Below are positions 24,638-33,173 of a DNA stretch of 37,979 nt, piece after piece (positions within the stretch are counted from its first letter, which is position 1; each line of letters opens with the position of its first letter). The notes under the pieces are model-generated. The model made no database searches. It saw nothing but the letters and a program-made list of their open reading frames with translations, and was not told the origin of the DNA. The position numbers were made by a program, and so were the translations under genes. This DNA is from Candidatus Methanoperedens sp. GTDB lineage: Archaea > Halobacteriota > Methanosarcinia > Methanosarcinales > Methanoperedenaceae. The stretch is from assembly GCA_027460465.1 (NCBI GenBank), contig JAPZAV010000172.1, forward strand, positions 1 through 37,979. Reading direction: 5' to 3'.

Positions 24638-25948
24638 ATGAAAGTACTTCTGATCGGCGGCGGAGGCAGAGAACATGCCATTGCGGATGCAATCGCCCGC
24701 AGCAGGAAGAATCCGCAGCTATACGCTGCAATGAGCAGGAAAAACCCTGGCATTGCTCGCCTGTGCAAAGACTATCGCCTCATGAAAGAAACAGACCCTG
24801 AAATCGTTGATTTTGCCCTGGAACAAAGGATCGAACTTGCAGTCACAGGTCCAGAAGCGCCGCTTGCCGCAGGCATACCTGATCTTCTATGGAAAGCCGG
24901 CATTCCTGTTGTAGGACCGCGCAGGTCTGCGGCACAGATCGAATTCGATAAAGCCTGGACCCGAAATTTCATGAAAAAATACAATATCAAAGGTCTTCCC
25001 GGGTTCAGGGTGTTCAGAAAAGGTGAAAGCGGATCAGACGAATACATAGATGAACTCGGGGACGTTGTAATAAAGCCAGCGGGTCTTACAGGAGGGAAAG
25101 GAGTAAAGGTCATGGGAGACCATTTTGACATCAGGGGCGCAAAGGCTTATGCAAGAGAGGTGCTGAAGAACGACGACCTTGTCATCGAAGAGAGGCTGGT
25201 CGGAGAAGAGTTCACAGTACAGGCTTTTGTGGACGGCAGTACCCTGGCATTTGCCCCCGCAGTACAGGATCATAAAAGGGCACATGAAGGGGATAAAGGG
25301 CCAAATACAGGAGGTATGGGCTCTTACAATGATTCAAAGGACATACTGCCTTTTATGAAGGACTCAGATTACAGTGAAGCAAGGAAAATAATGAGCGATG
25401 CTGTGCGTGCTGTTAAAAAAGAGACCGGAATCCCGTACCAGGGAATCCTTTACGGTCAATTCATGGCAACTGCAGAAGGTATCTCTGTCATAGAGTTCAA
25501 TGCCCGCTTTGGAGATCCTGAAGCCATGAACGTTCTTCCTCTGCTGAGCAATGATTTCCTGGAAATATGTTCTGCGATAGTGGAAGGTACACTCAACAGG
25601 CTCAAGGTCGAATTTAAAAAACAGGCTTCTGTGTGCAAGTACGCAGTCCCAGAAGGGTATCCTGATGATCCTGTCAGGGATTCTGCAGTAGAAATAGGGG
25701 ATGTCAGGGATGCGCTCGTTTTTTACTCGAGCGTGTATGAAAAAGACAGTATTATATACACCACGGGTTCAAGGGCGCTTGCAGTTCTGGGGATAGCAGA
25801 AACCATCAAAGAAGCAGAAAAGAAAGCAGAGGCAGGTCTTGCCGGAATAAAGGGCAGGCTTTACTGCAGGCATGATATAGGTACGGAAGCCCTCATCAGA
25901 AAACGGATACGACACATGGAAGAATTGAGAGGAAAATCCCGGGGATGA
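24638..25948 (+). CDS. purD: Phosphoribosylamine-glycine ligase
   Basis: This 436-residue ATP-grasp enzyme makes glycinamide ribonucleotide in purine synthesis. Visible motifs are [11 protein letters not shown] at the N-terminus, [12 protein letters not shown], the ATP-grasp core [24 protein letters not shown], and [17 protein letters not shown] with metal-binding residues. Length is normal. The start at 24638 is chosen because [10 protein letters not shown] is the family N-terminus and GGATGAT precedes it; the frame is open upstream to 24524 but that part overlaps the divergent kinase gene. It is convergent with Sec61-beta, whose stop is directly adjacent. Confidence 0.95.
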   Translation: MKVLLIGGGGREHAIADAIARSRKNPQLYAAMSRKNPGIARLCKDYRLMKETDPEIVDFALEQRIELAVTGPEAPLAAGIPDLLWKAGIPVVGPRRSAAQIEFDKAWTRNFMKKYNIKGLPGFRVFRKGESGSDEYIDELGDVVIKPAGLTGGKGVKVMGDHFDIRGAKAYAREVLKNDDLVIEERLVGEEFTVQAFVDGSTLAFAPAVQDHKRAHEGDKGPNTGGMGSYNDSKDILPFMKDSDYSEARKIMSDAVRAVKKETGIPYQGILYGQFMATAEGISVIEFNARFGDPEAMNVLPLLSNDFLEICSAIVEGTLNRLKVEFKKQASVCKYAVPEGYPDDPVRDSAVEIGDVRDALVFYSSVYEKDSIIYTTGSRALAVLGIAETIKEAEKKAEAGLAGIKGRLYCRHDIGTEALIRKRIRHMEELRGKSRG

Positions 25949-26125
25949 CTATCGAACCGGCCAGATGCCGAAATAAGCATTCAATACCAGAATGACTACT
26001 CCCACTGCTATTGCTATTGAGAACACCATCTTCGGATCGATCGAAACTGCAGTTTCCTCAGCATCATAGTATCTCATCAGACCTGCTGAAGACATTAAAC
26101 CGCTGCCTTCTTTTTTCTTTGCCAT
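25949..26125 (-). CDS. Preprotein translocase subunit Sec61-beta
   Basis: Read on the minus strand from ATG at 26125, this 58-residue protein starts MAKKKEGSGLMSSAGLMRYY. It continues with DAEETAVSIDPK and one C-terminal membrane helix (about residues 33-54). This is the clear archaeal Sec61-beta (SecG) pattern: a short cytoplasmic GLMSSAGLMRYYD motif followed by a tail anchor. It is a component of the protein-conducting channel with SecY and SecE. Its stop codon touches the purD stop on the other strand. Confidence 0.9.
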   Translation of the reverse strand: MAKKKEGSGLMSSAGLMRYYDAEETAVSIDPKMVFSIAIAVGVVILVLNAYFGIWPVR

Positions 26126-26228
26126 AATCGCTGTTTATGTTTTCAATACCATTTTAATGTATCGCTGCCTTCCTTACATCAATAATAAATTATTTAACCT
26201 TTGTTCGCATTTATACAAACTGATAGGC

Positions 26229-26237
26229 AAATATATC
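26229..26237 (+). promoter_or_regulatory. TATA-like box for the secreted repeat protein
   Basis: AAATATATC lies about 95 nt upstream of the preferred start of the surface protein. The implied transcript start (about 26260) is next to an ATG that opens a 13-codon frame (26261-26302) ending before the main gene. Confidence 0.35.
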
Positions 26238-26329
26238 AAAAGAGAGGAGAATCAGGTTTCATGATGTTGATGGAATTATTAATATTCATGAACAACAAAT
26301 GATAAAGTAATGTGGGATGTATCTTGAGA

Positions 26330-28081
26330 ATGAAGATTATTGATCAGAAAAAGATAAGAAATCCAGGCATGGAAAACAAACGCTGCAGAGATATAAATCA
26401 CAGCATTCTGTTTACATGTGCGATTTCACTTTTCTTTTTTTCAATCTTGATTGGTCCTGCCTCTGCTGTTGATTATACACAAATCCAGTGGGGAAGTGGA
26501 ATCTCGACAACACTTCATTTTGGTGAATCCATTGCATATAATGGATATTCTGTTGAAGCCATAACGTTCGCAGGTCCAGTGGTGTCAGACAAGTATTCGG
26601 GATCACCAGAAGACCCTGTCCTTGGGTTCGTGGGGTTAAATATATCAAAAAACGGTGTACTTATTAATACGACCGTATTGCAGCAGGGGGATTCGTATTT
26701 CACTCCTGCAGGTGATTTAAAAGTCACAGCAAAAGAGCTGCCTTCCAAATATTCACAGGACTGGGTATTCGAGAAATATGCACCATGGGTAGTATTAACG
26801 TTGAACTCGCGAGGAATACCCGATCTGGAGGTCTCCATAAATACAGCAAGCGACGAGTATTTACCCATGCCAGGTGGAGAAATTCATGCTACGATAAAAA
26901 TCAGAAACAAAGGCTCGGCTGATTTAGTAAATGTTAATCTGAATCTGGAAACCCTGCTCCAGGTAAAAAGAGGAAGTTTGAAGAATTATTATGAGAGAAT
27001 AGCAAAAGGAGAGTCTGTTGAGAGCGATGTTGCGCTCATGATACCGAATTCCCAGGAAAAGAAATCGTACAGTATTGGGGCTAATGTGAGTGGTTCTGAT
27101 ACTCTGGGAGTTTCATACTCTGCCAGAGCACTGAAGAAGATCTCGATAATACCTGAACCTGTCCCGATTCCGAAATTGAGGAAGAGCACAAACACCAAGA
27201 TCTATTCAAAAGATCTTGCAATTGTCTCTCTTTCTTTAAAAAACAATGCAAAATATGATCTTGAGAATGTGACCATAAGCGATTATCTTCCAGAAACTTT
27301 TGCAGTAACAGGGAACAATTCGCTCAAATGGGTGGTTAATATCCCTGCTTTTGGAGAATGGGATATCCATTATCTCGTAAAAGCATCAAAGCCGTATATA
27401 AATGGTATCTTATTGCCGGCTGCAAGTGCTGAATTCAACATGCAAAATGAGTATTACATTATTTCATCAGACCAGCCTGAGATTTATGTGAACGGACCTG
27501 AGATCCGACTCAATAAATATACAGATGTCGACAGGATCAACCCAGGTGATCCCATAACTGTGACAGTATCTGCAGAAAATATCGGCAATTCTCCCTCTAA
27601 AGTAAATATCATAGATCAATTGCCTGGAAATGCGATCGTTCTGAGCGGAAGCACCACGCATGAGGAATATCTATTCGCAAACAAAGAAATAAGTTTCAGC
27701 TACACTTTCAAAACAGAATCAACTCAATCCTTTAAACTGCCACCTCCGATTGCTGAGTATTATGAACTTGGCGTAACAGGTAATAAAATCAAAACTGTGG
27801 GCAATGAGCTTGAAATAACCATTGGATCTTCGGAGATAGATGCCGCAAATGAAGCAGGTACTGAGATCACGCCCGATATGACAGAGATTGAAACTCCGCT
27901 TCCCGCTGAATCAGAAAATCCCACAGATAAGAAAATGTCAGAAAGTTCTAATCATACTGAACCGTATAAAGAAGTTAATGCTCTTCTAAAGATGATGCTT
28001 GGGTGTGAGGATAACAGCACAAAAATGAGCCGCCCTTATTCGGCATATATCGCGTGTTACTTTATAAAAAAGGATGGGTAA
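26330..28081 (+). CDS. Secreted surface protein with CARDB/DUF11-like repeats
   Basis: This protein has about 583 residues. An N-terminal signal peptide (SILFTCAISLFFFSILIGPA, then SAVDYTQ) leads to an S-layer-associated-like first domain. Three beta-sandwich units of the CARDB/DUF11 kind follow. These carry motifs such as VSINTASDEYLPMPGGEI, NVTISDYLPETFAVTG and DRINPGDPITVTVSAENIGN with IDQLPGN. A Thr/Pro/Glu-rich linker and a C-terminal part with two cysteines end the protein; no membrane anchor is seen. N-glycosylation sequons (NTT, NVT, NNS, NHT) are frequent. The start is uncertain: ATG 26330, GTG 26312 or ATG 26369 all work. Probable role: cell-surface structural or adhesion protein. 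Confidence 0.8.
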   Translation: MKIIDQKKIRNPGMENKRCRDINHSILFTCAISLFFFSILIGPASAVDYTQIQWGSGISTTLHFGESIAYNGYSVEAITFAGPVVSDKYSGSPEDPVLGFVGLNISKNGVLINTTVLQQGDSYFTPAGDLKVTAKELPSKYSQDWVFEKYAPWVVLTLNSRGIPDLEVSINTASDEYLPMPGGEIHATIKIRNKGSADLVNVNLNLETLLQVKRGSLKNYYERIAKGESVESDVALMIPNSQEKKSYSIGANVSGSDTLGVSYSARALKKISIIPEPVPIPKLRKSTNTKIYSKDLAIVSLSLKNNAKYDLENVTISDYLPETFAVTGNNSLKWVVNIPAFGEWDIHYLVKASKPYINGILLPAASAEFNMQNEYYIISSDQPEIYVNGPEIRLNKYTDVDRINPGDPITVTVSAENIGNSPSKVNIIDQLPGNAIVLSGSTTHEEYLFANKEISFSYTFKTESTQSFKLPPPIAEYYELGVTGNKIKTVGNELEITIGSSEIDAANEAGTEITPDMTEIETPLPAESENPTDKKMSESSNHTEPYKEVNALLKMMLGCEDNSTKMSRPYSAYIACYFIKKDG

Positions 28082-28121
28082 TGAACTGATGTCCAAAATT
28101 TGCAATTCGATGTAGATAAGG

Positions 28122-29420
28122 TTAAAAGAAATACATCATCACAGGAAGCAGAATTACCCCCATGGCATGGGTTTTTCTTATTTTTGCAAATGATGCGATC
28201 ATCCCTACCGTTGTGGAGATCAAAAAGATGGCAAGCCCGAACCAGCCTGTGAACATTATTACCATCAGAGCAAGACCTGCCAGTACTCCTGTACATAGTT
28301 TTGAATAATTGATCCTTGAAAGATAAACCGGGATCCTGTCTCCCAGGAAGATCGTGGTATAATACGAAATCAGCGAGACATAGATTATGACAGCCAGCAG
28401 AACGATGATGACTGAGAGCTCCCACTCGCTGATATTTATCAATTTATCGACAGCCACCATCGCTCCGCTCCGTGTTCTCTGGATGGTATATAAGGCGATC
28501 AGGCTGAAGATCGCATTTGCAGTATTTGCGCCGCTCAATGATATTATGAATTCCTTTGAAGAGTCCTGGTCTTTCTTTTCGGGAATAAGGAGCCTTGCGA
28601 TTAACGTGCCTACCGCAGAAGAGACACCTGGAAGCCATGCTACGAAAGAGCCTGCCATGCTGCCGATCGCAATACCTTTTGCAATCCTTTTTCCTGGCAG
28701 CACAAATCCGCATTTTTTCTGCTGTGGAGGTATCTCTGACCCTGTCATGAGGCTGATAACGAGCATGGAAGAGCCGAATAATCCTGATAAAAGGGGAAGA
28801 AGGATCGAGGGCTCACCGAATGTGATCAATGGCGCCATCTTATCCGCATTTGCGAATGCAAACATCCCGAGCATCCCGGAAAGGAGAAATAGCATTACTG
28901 CGAAGCCCTTGTATTTCAGATGCACGAGCGATCCCTGACCTATTACCACTTCTCCTCTTTCTGTGGAGATCATCAGAACCACGATAAAAAGAAGGATCCA
29001 TCCAATGTAGGCATCTATAGTGCCATAGAAATAGAAAAAGAAAAAGCCCAGCGGAATAGCCATCAGAAGCGCCATCACCACTGCTCCTGCGCTGCCCAGG
29101 GCTGAAAGACGCACTGCCTCAGATCCTCTTCCTTCCATCAGGAGAGCATGTCCTGGCAGGACAGCCAGAGCGGTATCGGCTTCGGGTGCGCCAAGGAAGA
29201 TCGAGGGGATGATGTCTATGAAAGTCTGTGCAATGGAATTGGAAAGTATGATCACAGCGATATAGAAAGGCGCGAATCCAATGTTGAGAAAGAGCGGGGA
29301 TAATGCCACGAGCACAAGGGCGAAGTTATTGACATGTACGCCAGGGGCAAGACCGGAGATGATCCCCAGGATAAAGCCAATGAAGATGGATAGGATGAGC
29401 AGCGTTATTGAGATCTCCAT
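28122..29420 (-). CDS. TctA-family membrane permease
   Basis: This 432-residue membrane protein has ten or more predicted helices. It shows the TctA/DUF112 pattern: GIISGLAPGVHVNNFALVL at the N-terminus, IPSIFLGAPEADTALAVLPG, and the second repeat GSMAGSFVAWLPGVSSAVGT. The two glycine/proline-rich GLAPG and WLPGVS motifs are the inverted repeats of tricarboxylate transporters of the TTT family. Archaeal members occur without the TctB and TctC partners, as here. The substrate is unknown; an organic acid is likely. It is divergent from the GMP synthase gene. Confidence 0.85.
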   Translation of the reverse strand: MEISITLLILSIFIGFILGIISGLAPGVHVNNFALVLVALSPLFLNIGFAPFYIAVIILSNSIAQTFIDIIPSIFLGAPEADTALAVLPGHALLMEGRGSEAVRLSALGSAGAVVMALLMAIPLGFFFFYFYGTIDAYIGWILLFIVVLMISTERGEVVIGQGSLVHLKYKGFAVMLFLLSGMLGMFAFANADKMAPLITFGEPSILLPLLSGLFGSSMLVISLMTGSEIPPQQKKCGFVLPGKRIAKGIAIGSMAGSFVAWLPGVSSAVGTLIARLLIPEKKDQDSSKEFIISLSGANTANAIFSLIALYTIQRTRSGAMVAVDKLINISEWELSVIIVLLAVIIYVSLISYYTTIFLGDRIPVYLSRINYSKLCTGVLAGLALMVIMFTGWFGLAIFLISTTVGMIASFAKIRKTHAMGVILLPVMMYFF

Positions 29421-29476
29421 TGTAGTCTCAAGAACTTTTAATAAACAAAAGCGTTATGCTAGCCTGCGCAAAAACC

Positions 29477-29483
29477 ATTTAAA
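29477..29483 (+). promoter_or_regulatory. TATA-like box for the GMP synthase gene
   Basis: ATTTAAA (29477-29483) lies 25-31 nt before the ATG, and no Shine-Dalgarno precedes that ATG. This fits a leaderless transcript. The same 87-bp gap must also hold the promoter of the divergent permease. Confidence 0.4.
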
Positions 29484-29507
29484 GCAGGAAAAATATGTTA
29501 GTGTCCA

Positions 29508-30422
29508 ATGGTAAAAGCTGATAAATTCGTTCATGAGAGCATCGAAAAGATCAAAAAAGAAGTGAAAGGACGGGCGATCATCGCTCTTTCAGGCGGCGTT
29601 GACAGCTCTGTATGTGCAGTGCTGGCGCACAGGGCGATCGGAGAATTGCTCACGCCAGTTTACATTGATACAGGGCTCATGCGCAAAGGGGAAACCGAGA
29701 GGATAAAGAAGGTCTTTGCTGACATGAACCTTGAGGTGATAGATGGCAAGGAGAGATTCTTAAATTCCCTCAGAGGTCTTATCGATCCGGAGAAAAAAAG
29801 GAAAGCCGTGGGCGAGGCCTTCATCAGGGAATTTGAAAGAGAAGCCCGTATGATCGGCGCTAAATACCTGATCCAGGGGACGATCTATCCTGACAGGATC
29901 GAATCAGAAGGAGGCATAAAGAGCCACCACAACGTGGGCGGTCTTCCCTCGGTCATGGACTTTGAAAAGATCGTAGAACCTCTCGCTGAACTCTATAAGG
30001 ACGAGGTGAGAGAGGTCGCACGTGCGCTCGGGCTGCCCAGGGGGATCTCGGACAGAATGCCATTCCCTGGTCCGGGTCTTTCAGTAAGGATCATAGGTGA
30101 GGTTACTGAGGATAAGCTCGATGTGGTCAGAGAAGCCAATGCGATCGTGGAGGAAGAGCTTGTTGAGCAGTTCGCGCCCTGGCAGACATTTGCAGCCCTG
30201 CTTGAAAAAGGGACTGGCGTGAAAGGCGATGTCAGGGTACATGGGTGGATAATCGCAGTGCGAGCCGTGCAATCAAGGGACGGCATGACAGCCGAAGCCA
30301 TGGAACTTCCGTGGGAGGTGCTGAAAAAGATAGAGTCGCGCATCACGAGCGAGATCCCGAATGTATCCAGGGTGCTGTACGACCTCACTCCAAAGCCGCC
30401 AGGGACGATCGAGTTTGAATAA
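29508..30422 (+). CDS. guaAB: GMP synthase subunit B (PP-loop ATP pyrophosphatase)
   Basis: This 304-residue protein is the separate archaeal subunit B of GMP synthase, which adenylates XMP and aminates it to GMP with ammonia from subunit A. The PP-loop is SGGVDSSV (residues 28-35). Further family motifs are [42 protein letters not shown] and the C-terminal [12 protein letters not shown]. Length is typical. The glutaminase subunit GuaAa is not in the window. The gene seems leaderless. Confidence 0.95.
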   Translation: MVKADKFVHESIEKIKKEVKGRAIIALSGGVDSSVCAVLAHRAIGELLTPVYIDTGLMRKGETERIKKVFADMNLEVIDGKERFLNSLRGLIDPEKKRKAVGEAFIREFEREARMIGAKYLIQGTIYPDRIESEGGIKSHHNVGGLPSVMDFEKIVEPLAELYKDEVREVARALGLPRGISDRMPFPGPGLSVRIIGEVTEDKLDVVREANAIVEEELVEQFAPWQTFAALLEKGTGVKGDVRVHGWIIAVRAVQSRDGMTAEAMELPWEVLKKIESRITSEIPNVSRVLYDLTPKPPGTIEFE

Positions 30423-30496
30423 AATTTAAACCAGATAAATTTATAAATAATGAGCAATTGATTTGCGGCGCCCGATAGAAATCCAGTGCAACAATA

Positions 30497-30570
30497 GAAC
30501 ACGGATGCCACAGATGCACACGGATTAAAGGTATCCATTAAAATCCGTCTAATTTGTATCTTCCGTGTTC
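30497..30570. repeat. REP-like long imperfect inverted repeat
   Basis: GAACACGGA (30497-30505) pairs with TCCGTGTTC (30562-30570), and nested inside ACGGATT (30520-30526) pairs with AATCCGT (30542-30548). Together they form an imperfect hairpin of about 74 nt. The wording 'AACACGGAT..CACAGAT..CACGGATT' resembles extragenic repeats I recall from many environmental prokaryote genomes. The rest of the 480-bp gap after the GMP synthase (30423-30902) holds no gene I can support. Confidence 0.6.
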
Positions 30571-30644
30571 GCTGTTTTAGTTATCTTCAACAGTCAGGCA
30601 CGCCGATAAGAAACCGATGCAGCCTAAGCATTTCGAAATCACGA

Positions 30645-30658
30645 ACCGCAGATGAGCG
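30645..30658 (+). repeat. Dispersed motif ACCGCAGATGAGCG, copy 1
   Basis: ACCGCAGATGAGCG here and ACCGCAGATGAAAGCG at 32745-32760 share ACCGCAGATGA. Both lie in non-coding, decayed DNA, on either side of the broken nuclease gene. They look like fragments of a dispersed extragenic repeat. Confidence 0.4.
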
Positions 30659-30752
30659 TACTATTAACACTTTCGGTCTGACATCGTTTTATAGCGCTGG
30701 GGTATGACCCCAGACCATAAAATTTGAGGAATAATCCAGCGAGAATATGGTG

Positions 30753-30769
30753 TCTGGACTTCGTCCAGA
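30753..30769. repeat. Perfect 7-bp hairpin TCTGGAC-TTC-GTCCAGA
   Basis: A short perfect stem with a 3-nt loop lies in the gene-free part of the decayed region. It could be a remnant of a mobile or REP-like element; no function can be assigned. Confidence 0.4.
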
Positions 30770-30902
30770 GTCAGGAATTGTGCTTGATCGTATAACAAAA
30801 GATTCGTCTTTACCAGGAGTTTTGTGGAAAATAGTATAATGCATTTCATTTCGGAGAATTCAAAATATCCGGCGAGATTCACGCATACGTCTATTAGCTG
30901 GA

Positions 30903-31094
30903 AGCAATATCATCCAGACAAAATCCGGATCCATTGAATATGCGGATGTGGGTAAAGGTTATCCTTCCCACAGCAAGTATGCTGCCCGGAAAATCCCGAA
31001 TGCCAGAGTAACAGTACCGGAAAACGGGGGTCATATTCTCATTGTACATGAAAAGATCAGATCCGAGATAGTCGAGATAGAAGAATTAATATAA
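30903..31094 (+). pseudogene. Alpha/beta hydrolase remnant with internal deletion
   Basis: This 63-residue frame starts SNIIQTKSGSIEYADVGKGY, the typical beginning of an alpha/beta hydrolase just before the oxyanion loop. It jumps directly to HSKYAARKIPNARVTVPE and NGGHILIVHEK, the typical end with the catalytic His. The middle, about 200 residues with the nucleophile and acid, is missing, and there is no start codon in a good place. An internal deletion that kept the frame is the simplest explanation. It cannot be active. Confidence 0.65.
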
Positions 31095-31106
31095 TCCCTG
31101 AATATA

Positions 31107-32674
31107 ATGCTGTTAGACCCTGGTGGTTTCTTGTCTGCAAGCATAATCGTGTTCGATGGCGCAAACTGCATAGGTGGAAATAAGATCTATGTAGAATTCG
31201 ATGGCAGCGGTGCATTCTTTGATTTCGGAACAAACTATAAAAAAATTTCGAATTTTTATGAAGAATTTCTAAGTCCCAGACCGGCAAGGGGCATCCACGA
31301 TCTGCTTTATATGGGCATGATCCCAAAAATAAGCTGCTACAGGCACGACATCCTGCCGGGCGATGTTGACCTGTCTTCAGCCCTGAATCTCAAAGTCGAT
31401 GCTGTATTTTTATCGCACGCCACCTCGACCATGCCGGCAACGCCGGACTGCTCGATGCGAATATTCCAATCGTGGCATCCCCTGTGACCGCAGCGATTCT
31501 CAAGGCGATGGAGGATTGCGGGAGTGCTGGCATGGAATCTGAAGTCGCCTACGCTGCGCCAAGGAAAGTATCGGAAGAAGATGCACGGATTATTGAAACC
31601 GCACACTACAGGAAGGCGCCTTACACTGGCAGAGAGTTTCTAATCGCAGGTGAATGCAATGGTGATCTGAAAAATTACTGGTGCACCTGCCCTCAAAGCA
31701 GAGAGCTTCAGCATAAAGAGATTAAGCCGGCTGAAGATGAACTGGATTTTGAGTTTAAATCCTTTGAGCTTGACCACTCTATCTACGGCGCCACAGCCTA
31801 TGCAATAAACACATCTGCTGGCTGGATAGTGTATACAGGCGACCTGAGGTCACATGGCAGGTTCAGGGATAAAACAGAGAGATTTGTGAAAGAGGCAGGT
31901 AGTCTTGATCCAGAGGTTCTCATTATAGAAGGTACACGCATCGGAAGACAGGAAAAAGAGGAGTCTGAAGAGGAAGTTTATAAAACCTGCCTGGGTGCTG
32001 CCCTTGATGAGAAAGATCTTATTATTGCTGATTTTTCACCGCGCAATTTTGAAAGGCTCGATACGTTCATGGGTATAGCAAAAGAGGCAGGGAGAAAGCT
32101 TGTGGTGCCTGCAAAGGATGCCTATGTGCTTGATGCAATGAAATGCGTTGACAGCAGGGACAGGATGCCTGATCTACTTATCTACAAAGATCTGAAAGCC
32201 AGACGTGATGCTTACGAGAAGCAGATACATGAAGATTTCACGGAGCAGCTTCTCGATCCTGAGGACATTGCAAAAGCGCCTGAGAGCTATCTCCTCTGCT
32301 TCAGCTTCTGGGGCATGAAACACCTTCTGGACATAAAGCCAGTCAGAGGAACGTATATCTATTCAAGCAGCGAGGCGTACAATGAAGAGCAGGTCATAGA
32401 TTTCAGGAGACTCTGGAACTGGCTGCAATTTTTCAACTTCAAGGTCAGGGGTTTTAAAATGGTTGAGAAGGAGGGAAAAGAGCTGCCGGAGTTCGAAAAA
32501 GGATATCATGCCTCAGGGCACGCGTCTGCAGGTGAACTTCTGAGGATCGTGAGGGAGATAGATCCCGGGATCGTTCTGCCGGTGCATACCGAGCATCCCG
32601 AGTTCTTTGTTGAGAACCTGAAAGAATACCAGGTGGTGCTGGCAGAGGAAGGAAAAAGGATCGAGATAAATTAG
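31107..32674 (+). pseudogene. MBL-fold beta-CASP nuclease-like protein, frameshifted in the HxHxDH motif
   Basis: Two frames together encode one metallo-beta-lactamase/beta-CASP protein of about 520 residues, similar to RNase J-like archaeal hydrolases. Frame one (31107 to about 31420) begins IIVFDGANCIGGNKIYVEF and reaches VDAVFLSHA. Frame two (31421-32674) resumes with HLDHAGNAGLLDANIPIV and contains YTGDLRSHG, IIEGTRIGR, YHASGHAS and VLPVHTEHPE. One base is missing at about 31419-31421, exactly inside the metal-binding SHAHLDH motif. As it stands, frame one ends at 31487 with a false tail, and frame two could start only at 31472 without the motif. A possible start is TTG 31131 with GGTGGT upstream. 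It is either a recent pseudogene or a sequencing/assembly indel. The rest of the sequence is intact, which favours a very recent change or an error. Confidence 0.85.
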
Positions 32675-32744
32675 GGATTATAGTCCATCGCAAAACTTAT
32701 CATAATTAAAAATGTGCCTGACCTGTCAATTGAAAAATATATAA

Positions 32745-32760
32745 ACCGCAGATGAAAGCG
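32745..32760 (+). repeat. Dispersed motif ACCGCAGATGAAAGCG, copy 2
   Basis: This is the second copy of the ACCGCAGATGA motif, directly before the nitrilase fragment; see 30645-30658. Confidence 0.4.
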
Positions 32761-32771
32761 CCCAGGGTCAC

Positions 32772-33044
32772 ATGCCTTCCGAGTTTCCGTATCCGCGGTT
32801 GGATCACTGGAGGATACTGATCAGGGCGAGAGCCATTGAGAATCTGGTATATTTCGCGGCTGTGAACAGGGTCGGAAGTGACGGTTCTGATACCTTTTTC
32901 GGTCATACTTCGATCATTGTCCCCTGGGGCGACATAATATCCAGCTCTGGAGACGAGGAGTGCGTGGTAACGGCTGAAGTTGATCTTTCTAAGGTTTACA
33001 GGGTCAGGGAAAAGCTTCCGTGCTTGAAAGAAGCGGCGCTTTAG
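32772..33044 (+). pseudogene. C-terminal fragment of a nitrilase/omega-amidase-like protein
   Basis: This 90-residue frame matches only the last third of a carbon-nitrogen hydrolase: HWRILIRARAIENLVYFAAV, NRVGSDGSDTFFGHTSI, VPWGD and AEVDLSKVYRVRE. The catalytic Glu, Lys and Cys regions should lie upstream, but that DNA (32675-32771) has stops and a repeat motif instead. No ribosome binding site precedes the ATG. It is a remnant, unrelated in position to the intact nitrilase fusion at 1173-2408, whose equivalent region has similar motifs (IQRSHAIANGVHVAAVNRVG). Confidence 0.7.
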
Positions 33045-33118
33045 AAAAAAACGCGCGGTAGAGGTAGAAGTCAGCGAAAATGAATTTAGATGAAGGAGAT
33101 CAGACACTCTCAGAAAAG

Positions 33119-33124
33119 TTTATA
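33119..33124 (+). promoter_or_regulatory. TATA-like box for purH
   Basis: TTTATA in AAGTTTATACC places the transcript start around 33147, directly before AAGGTG and an ATG at 33152. This supports 33152 as the intended purH start. Confidence 0.45.
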
Positions 33125-33173
33125 CCTTTCTTTTTCTATTCATATAAGGTGATGCGTTCTGCAGAAAAAAGCC

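Noticed and set aside
30664-30882. 72-codon minus-strand frame in the decayed region
   Set aside because: No ribosome binding site, no family resemblance, and it covers a hairpin and non-coding repeat DNA.
31407-31425. Programmed frameshift in the beta-CASP gene
   Set aside because: The sequence around the shift has no slippery heptamer, stop-codon context or downstream structure that would drive it; a mutation or sequencing error is simpler.
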